Below, one piece after another: positions 61,001 to 64,000 of a DNA stretch of 64,000 nucleotides (its first letter is position 1; every line of letters starts with the position of its first letter). This stretch comes from Terrisporobacter petrolearius (lineage in GTDB: Bacteria > Bacillota > Clostridia > Peptostreptococcales > Peptostreptococcaceae), in the NCBI RefSeq assembly GCF_032598785.1, contig NZ_CP102984.1, one strand, 5' to 3'. The notes beneath the pieces were generated by a model that made no database searches, was not told the origin of the DNA, and saw only the letters and a program-made list of their open reading frames with translations. The translations under genes and the position numbers were made by a program.

Positions 61001-61549
61001 CTTGTATTTGATACAGAAATTTACTCTAACACTGGTGGTCAATCTTCAAAATCTACTCCAGTTGCTGCTATGGCTAAATTCGCTGCTGCTGGTAAGAGAT
61101 CTAGAAAGAAAGACCTTGGTATGATGGCTATGAGTTATGGTAATGTATACGTTGCTCAAGTTGCTATAGGCGCTGATTACAACCAATTTGTAAAAGCAGT
61201 TGTAGAAGCTGAAGCTTATGATGGACCATCTCTAATCATATGCTATGCTCCATGTATATCTCATGGATTAAAAGAAGGTATGGGAAGAAGTGTAGCTAAC
61301 GAAGAACAAGCTGTTAAAGCTGGATACTGGCATTTATACAGACATAACCCAACTCTTAGAGCTGAAGGTAAGAATCCATTCTCACTTGACTCTAAAGAGC
61401 CAACAGAAAGCTTCAGAGATTTCTTAATGAAACAAGTAAGATATTCTGCTATAGCTAAACAATTCCCAGATGAAGCAGAACAATTATTCACAATGGCTGA
61501 AGAATCTGCTAAAGATAGATTAGATAGCTACAAAAGATTAGCTGACTAA
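58016..61549 (+). CDS. nifJ: Pyruvate:ferredoxin (flavodoxin) oxidoreductase
   Basis: A 1177-residue single-chain PFOR. Domains in order: pyruvate-binding domain I (TVDGNTAAAHVAY, YPITPSSTMAE), domains II-III, a two-cluster ferredoxin domain (C690-C693-C696-C700 and C746-C749-C752-C756) and the TPP domain with CAGCGET, NATGCSSIWGG and GDGWAYDIGYGG. It oxidises pyruvate to acetyl-CoA and CO2 and reduces ferredoxin, the central step of the fermentation. Codon use is that of a very highly expressed gene. AAGGAGG precedes ATG. A strong terminator ends this monocistronic unit. Confidence 0.97.
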   Translation: MAKFMKTVDGNTAAAHVAYAFTEVAAIYPITPSSTMAELVDEWSSQGRKNVFGQKVKVVEMQSEAGAAGAFHGSLQGGALTSTFTASQGLLLMVPNMYKCAGELLPGVFHVTARALAAQALSIFGDHQDVMAARQTGVVMLASGSVQEVADIAPVAHMSAVEGSLPFIHFFDGFRTSHEIQKVELMENEDYEQLLDKDAVQAFRDKALSPNHPVTRGTAQNPDIYFQTREVSNKYYNDIVGIVEKNMARMSEITGRKHSLFDYYGAEDAKHVVVAMGSVTEALEETIDYLNAKGEKLGMIKVHLFRPFSTEHFLAAMPKTVERVCVLDRTKEPGAPGEPLYLDVVNVLAKSDISPLVVGGRYGLGSKDTTPTDLHAVFENLNIEEPRNGFTIGIVDDVTNTSLPKATPIKIKAPGTVRCKFWGLGSDGTVGANKQAIKIIGDHTDKYAQAYFDYDSKKSGGITMSHLRFGDTPIRSTYLLDESDYIACHNQSYVYKYDLLQGLKKGGTFVLNTIWDQEGLEAHLPAEMKKYIAENEIEFYTINAVKIGQEIGLGNRINMICQSAFFKLADIIPVDDAVKYLKDSIVKAYGKKGEKIVNMNYQAVDAGINSLVKVEVPASWANATDDEAAATCEEPAFIKDILRPMSGQKGNDLPVSTFLGYEDGTFPCGTAAYEKRGIAVNVPEWITENCIQCNRCSFICPHACIRPVLVTEEELANAPEAFKTKKAIGKGLEGLQYRIQVSPMDCTGCGNCADVCPAKEKALVMEPFDTQEVEAENWAYAVDTDKVAPKGDVMNVNSVKGSQFRQPLMEFSGACAGCGETAYIKLVTQLFGDRMMIANATGCSSIWGGSAPSTPYTCNHEGKGPSWANSLFEDNAEYGLGQHLAVEQIRGKLVEDIQKLAANPCCEEGAVVFNNWLETKDNSEASVKASKAVVELINKAEPKDEETKALIESVKSRQDYLAKRSQWILGGDGWAYDIGYGGLDHVLASGENVNVLVFDTEIYSNTGGQSSKSTPVAAMAKFAAAGKRSRKKDLGMMAMSYGNVYVAQVAIGADYNQFVKAVVEAEAYDGPSLIICYAPCISHGLKEGMGRSVANEEQAVKAGYWHLYRHNPTLRAEGKNPFSLDSKEPTESFRDFLMKQVRYSAIAKQFPDEAEQLFTMAEESAKDRLDSYKRLAD

Positions 61550-61584
61550 TATAAATTTAAAATTTAATTAATTTATATAAAAAG

Positions 61585-61619
61585 AAATGGTGGATTATTT
61601 TAATCCACCATTTTTATTT
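61585..61619 (+). terminator. Rho-independent terminator
   Basis: A perfect 13-bp stem (61585-61597 with 61601-61613), T-rich tail, 35 bp after nifJ. Confidence 0.88.
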
Positions 61620-61726
61620 GAAAATTATTAAAGAGCAAATCTATGAATTTTAAATAATACAATATTGTAATATTATGCAATTAAAAACTATCATATAATA
61701 TATTTATGATAAAGGGAGGGAATATT

Positions 61727-62551
61727 ATGTGGATTAGAAGTGAATTGAAAGAACGAGGAAAAATTACTTTTAAAAGATTTTATTGGAAAGCAGTGCTAGT
61801 ATGCTTTATATGTTTATTATTAAGTGGAGGTTTAGGAAGCGGAGCTGGCAGCCGAGTAAGCGATACTTACGATTCATTTATGCATAATGATTATAATTAT
61901 ACAGATGATGATTATTATGGCGATGAAAAATATTATTATGATGAAGATTTAGATCAAGAAGCATCAGATTCTTTTAATGTAGTAGAGGAATTCTTTGCTA
62001 GTGGATTCTTTTTATTATTTATAGGAATATTTATAATTATTTTTATCGTACTATTTATTATTAAACTACTAATTGTTTATCCAATAGAAATAGGTAAAAA
62101 TAATTTCTTTATGGGAATCAGAGAAGAAGAAAAAACATTAGATAGCTTAATTTTTATTTATAAAAGTGGTCAACTTAAAAATACTATATTTACAATGTTT
62201 ATGAAAGGTTTATTCCAGTTTTTATGGTCATTGTTATTTGTAATTCCAGGAATAATAAAAGCCTATGAATATAGAATGATACCATATATATTATGCGAAA
62301 ATCCAGATATAAGCAGACAAAGAGCTTTTGAAATAAGTAAAAGAATGATGAAGGGTAATAAGTGGAATACTTTTGTATTGGATTTATCTTTCTTAGGATG
62401 GGAGATATTATCAGGTATTACTATAGGTATACTTGGTATCTTTTATGTTAATCCTTATGTACAAAGTACAAATGCGGAATTATATGCTTATCTTAGAGAA
62501 GATGCTCTTAAAAATGGATATGTTAGTAGTAGTGAATTAATAGGATTCTAA
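61727..62551 (+). CDS. DUF975-family membrane protein
   Basis: About 274 residues; GGGAGGG at 61714-61720 sets ATG 61727. It opens with WIRSELKERGKITFKR, as DUF975 proteins do, then has several membrane helices with a Tyr/Asp-rich extracellular loop (about 50-85, DYNYTDDDYYGDEKYYYDED in part) and the conserved KAYEYRMIPYILCENP and AFEISKRMMKGNK. The function of the family is unknown. The acidic tyrosine-rich loop could bind cations. The AAA ATPase gene starts 22 bp after its stop. Confidence 0.88.
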   Translation: MWIRSELKERGKITFKRFYWKAVLVCFICLLLSGGLGSGAGSRVSDTYDSFMHNDYNYTDDDYYGDEKYYYDEDLDQEASDSFNVVEEFFASGFFLLFIGIFIIIFIVLFIIKLLIVYPIEIGKNNFFMGIREEEKTLDSLIFIYKSGQLKNTIFTMFMKGLFQFLWSLLFVIPGIIKAYEYRMIPYILCENPDISRQRAFEISKRMMKGNKWNTFVLDLSFLGWEILSGITIGILGIFYVNPYVQSTNAELYAYLREDALKNGYVSSSELIGF

Positions 62552-62573
62552 TATATTGAAAGGTAAATGTGAA

Positions 62574-63332
62574 ATGGAAGAAATAAATTATAATACTTTT
62601 ATAAGAGAAGTGATAATTAATAAAGAAAAGATGGAAAATATTAATGAATATCCTTTCTCATTGCCTATAATAAAGCATTTAGAAAGATTAAAAATGAATC
62701 CAAAAGTTACTTTTATTGTAGGAGAAAACGGTAGTGGAAAATCAACTTTATTGGAAGCTATAGCTGTAGCATATGGGTTTAATCCAGAAGGTGGTACCAA
62801 AAACTTTAATTTTTATACAAAAAATAGTCACTCCATACTTTACGAATATATTACCTTAGTAAAAGGAATAAAAATCCCAAAAGATGGATTCTTCTTGAGA
62901 GCAGAGTCGATGTATAATTTGGCTACAAATATAGATGAGCTAGATAGTGTTAGTGGCCTAGGTGCTAAGGTGATTGATTCATATGGAGGCAAATCCCTTC
63001 ATGATCAATCTCATGGAGAATCATTTTTCTCTGTAATGTTAAATAGATTTTCAAAAAATGGTATCTATATTCTTGATGAGCCAGAAGCAGCTCTGTCTCC
63101 ATGTAGACAAATGTCAATGCTTACTAGGATAAATGAATTAGTAAAAGAAAATTGTCAATTTATTATAAGTACTCATTCACCCATACTTATGGCTTATCCT
63201 GACTCTACAATATATGAAATTAAAGATAACAAAATTAGAGAAGTAAATGTAGAGGAAACGGATCATTTTCAAATAACAAAATCATTTTTAAATAGTAAAG
63301 AAAAGTTTTTAAATATTTTATTAAATGACTAA
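62574..63332 (+). CDS. AAA/ABC-type ATPase (AAA_15/21-like)
   Basis: About 252 residues from ATG 62574, with AAAGGT upstream; TTG 62556 in frame is less likely. It has Walker A VGENGSGKST, a degenerate signature region with SHGESFFSVM, Walker B GIYILDEPEAALSP and the switch histidine in ISTHSPILM. This is a stand-alone cytoplasmic ATPase of the SMC/ABC-like group with no membrane partner, often annotated as AAA family ATPase. Without an adjacent OLD/TOPRIM or toxin gene, a defence role is not supported. Confidence 0.88.
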   Translation: MEEINYNTFIREVIINKEKMENINEYPFSLPIIKHLERLKMNPKVTFIVGENGSGKSTLLEAIAVAYGFNPEGGTKNFNFYTKNSHSILYEYITLVKGIKIPKDGFFLRAESMYNLATNIDELDSVSGLGAKVIDSYGGKSLHDQSHGESFFSVMLNRFSKNGIYILDEPEAALSPCRQMSMLTRINELVKENCQFIISTHSPILMAYPDSTIYEIKDNKIREVNVEETDHFQITKSFLNSKEKFLNILLND

Positions 63333-63343
63333 AATAAAAACTA

Positions 63344-63690
63344 CTATATAATAAAAATACCAACTATATAAGATGATATAGTTGGTATTTTTATTTCTAA
63401 GATCATTTCTATAAAGTAAGTGATTGACCATATAAGCCAAACTACAATACTAAACTTATGGAATGTTTCTTTTTTATTTTCATCGTTTTTATGTAATACC
63501 CATGTTGCCCAAACAGCATGGAACAACATAAGGACAATTGCTAGAAATTCAGTAATTCCGTGTAACGTTAGTCCCATAGCACTCATCGTATCAGCACCTG
63601 ATTTGGCTATTTTACTCATAGTTAACAATTGTATCATATATTAAACCTAGCCAAAATATAATTACATGGTTTTTCTTAGCTTTTTACGTA
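63344..63690 (-). pseudogene. Decayed HsmA-family (TIGR03987-like) membrane protein
   Basis: The minus-strand frame 63637-63344 gives 97 residues with HGITEFLAIVLMLFHAVWATWVL and FHKFSIVVWLIWSITYF read in pieces, the C-terminal half of an HsmA-type protein. The preceding family segment NHVIIFWLGLIYDT is present at about 63690-63640 but in another frame, ending at a stop. The first third is missing, cut off near the DUF3793 gene. The last 15 or so codons run through the terminator of the AAA gene, so the natural C-terminus is also lost. The family name is from memory. Confidence 0.55.
63353..63396. terminator. Strong hairpin terminator of the AAA ATPase gene
   Basis: A perfect 16-bp stem (63353-63368 with 63377-63392), 8-nt loop, A run on one side and T run on the other, 20 bp after the ATPase stop. 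It lies within the 3' end of the decayed minus-strand ORF. Confidence 0.9.
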
Positions 63691-63742
63691 ATCAGCCCTT
63701 TTTAGTCGCCTGACTATCCTGGATATTGTACCTTTAGCTAAG
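63675..63742. other. Compact inverted-repeat structure of unknown type
   Basis: CTTAGCT (63675-63681) pairs with AGCTAAG (63736-63742), enclosing a 5-bp hairpin TAGTC-GCCT-GACTA (63703-63716). On the minus strand a TTGACA-like box lies just before it. It fits no riboswitch class I know. Confidence 0.3.
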
Positions 63743-63777
63743 TACGTTTTTTGTCAATAACTTATATTTAGATTATT

Positions 63778-64000
63778 TTAACTATGAATTAACATTTCTA
63801 ATGAATAATTATTCTCATAAAGATAAGTAAATAGTTGAGTATATTTTTTAAAAATTTTAAATTTATTGCTACAAAATTCAACATCATTATAAACTTTCCA
63901 ACAACCACAAATTTTAAAATTATTTCCTTTATATTTAATAAAATCTTTTACATCATTTAAAGGATAGCCTAAAAAAACGCCAACTTCATGAGGTGTTTTA
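63778..64000 (-). CDS. DUF3793-family protein, C-terminal part (5' end outside window)
   Basis: The minus-strand frame enters from the right edge and ends at TAA (63778-63780), giving 73 residues. It begins KTPHEVGVFLGYPLNDVKDF and continues with ICGCWKVYND, which are the C-terminal hallmarks of DUF3793 proteins. The function of the family is unknown; several members lie near flavodoxins and metal-uptake genes. The N-terminal part is outside the window. Confidence 0.75.
   Translation of the reverse strand, partial: KTPHEVGVFLGYPLNDVKDFIKYKGNNFKICGCWKVYNDVEFCSNKFKIFKKYTQLFTYLYENNYSLEMLIHS

Noticed and set aside
62574..63332. AAA ATPase as part of an OLD-type or other defence system
   Set aside because: No TOPRIM, nuclease or toxin partner is adjacent; the gene before it is a DUF975 membrane protein and the one after is broken.
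1..64000. CRISPR arrays, tRNA or rRNA genes, T-box leaders, prophage or insertion sequences
   Set aside because: No regularly spaced repeats, cloverleaf sequences, rRNA segments, AGGGTGGNACCGCG motif, transposase or phage structural genes were recognised.

Overview
This window looks like chromosomal DNA of an anaerobic, spore-forming, amino-acid-fermenting member of the Clostridia, most likely family Peptostreptococcaceae (Clostridioides, Paraclostridium or Paeniclostridium-like). The reasons are very AT-rich DNA, strong GGAGG-type ribosome binding sites, U-tailed hairpin terminators after most genes, an alpha/beta-type small acid-soluble spore protein, a one-chain pyruvate:ferredoxin oxidoreductase, and a complete oxidative ornithine-degradation operon in the order known from Stickland fermenters. 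I see no rRNA, tRNA, CRISPR array, prophage or recognisable insertion sequence. Genus assignment is inference.

Layout. 1-8.3 kb: the end of an LCP cell-wall ligase gene, an S24/S26-like peptidase coupled to a membrane-anchored protein, two unlinked 86-residue PqqD-like genes each with its own TTGACA promoter, an EAL phosphodiesterase, an amino-acid antiporter and a membrane acyltransferase. 8.3-13.7 kb: a small secreted protein, an L,D-transpeptidase and an NlpC/P60 hydrolase that both lack signal peptides (the latter behind a sigma-D-like promoter), a DUF6323/DUF6179-like pair and an orphan ClpP-type protease. 13.8-23.4 kb: redox and metal genes (CoA-disulfide reductase-rhodanese; Mrp-NifX-Fur-DUF134 operon; ferredoxin plus membrane Fe-S protein), two DegV genes, a secreted Ig-repeat protein and a Crp/Fnr-type regulator with a 22-bp palindrome in its promoter. 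23.5-28 kb: hemolysin III, a DUF6884-GIY-YIG fusion, a PC4-like protein, an unannotated 37-residue ORF, a macro-domain protein and a viroplasmin-RNase H. 28-35 kb: CobD-like aminotransferase, hpt, PAP2, BaiN-like flavoprotein, SASP, and mntP under a yybP-ykoY manganese riboswitch.

35.4-52.1 kb: a GAF-PP2C phosphatase, a flavodoxin-like reductase, a PAS sigma-54 activator, then the ornithine operon ord-ortA-ortB-oraS-oraE-MutL/GlmL-like-orr with an alanine-type symporter, a RocB-like peptidase (frameshifted at its extreme 5' end) and NhaC. A -24/-12 promoter lies just upstream of ord and tandem dyads lie about 120 bp above it. The operon racemises L-ornithine, moves its amino group with the B12/PLP aminomutase, oxidises 2,4-diaminopentanoate and thiolytically cleaves the product to alanine and acetyl-CoA; the transporters plausibly handle the substrates, products and ions.

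52.2-64 kb: aroC-aroB-aroA, an orphan pduL-type phosphotransacylase, deoC, nifJ, a DUF975 membrane protein, an AAA ATPase, a decayed HsmA-family gene and a partial DUF3793 gene.

A dispersed intergenic repeat, with at least four clear and two degenerate copies, runs through the whole window. All family names come from reading motifs and from memory of the families; no database search was run.
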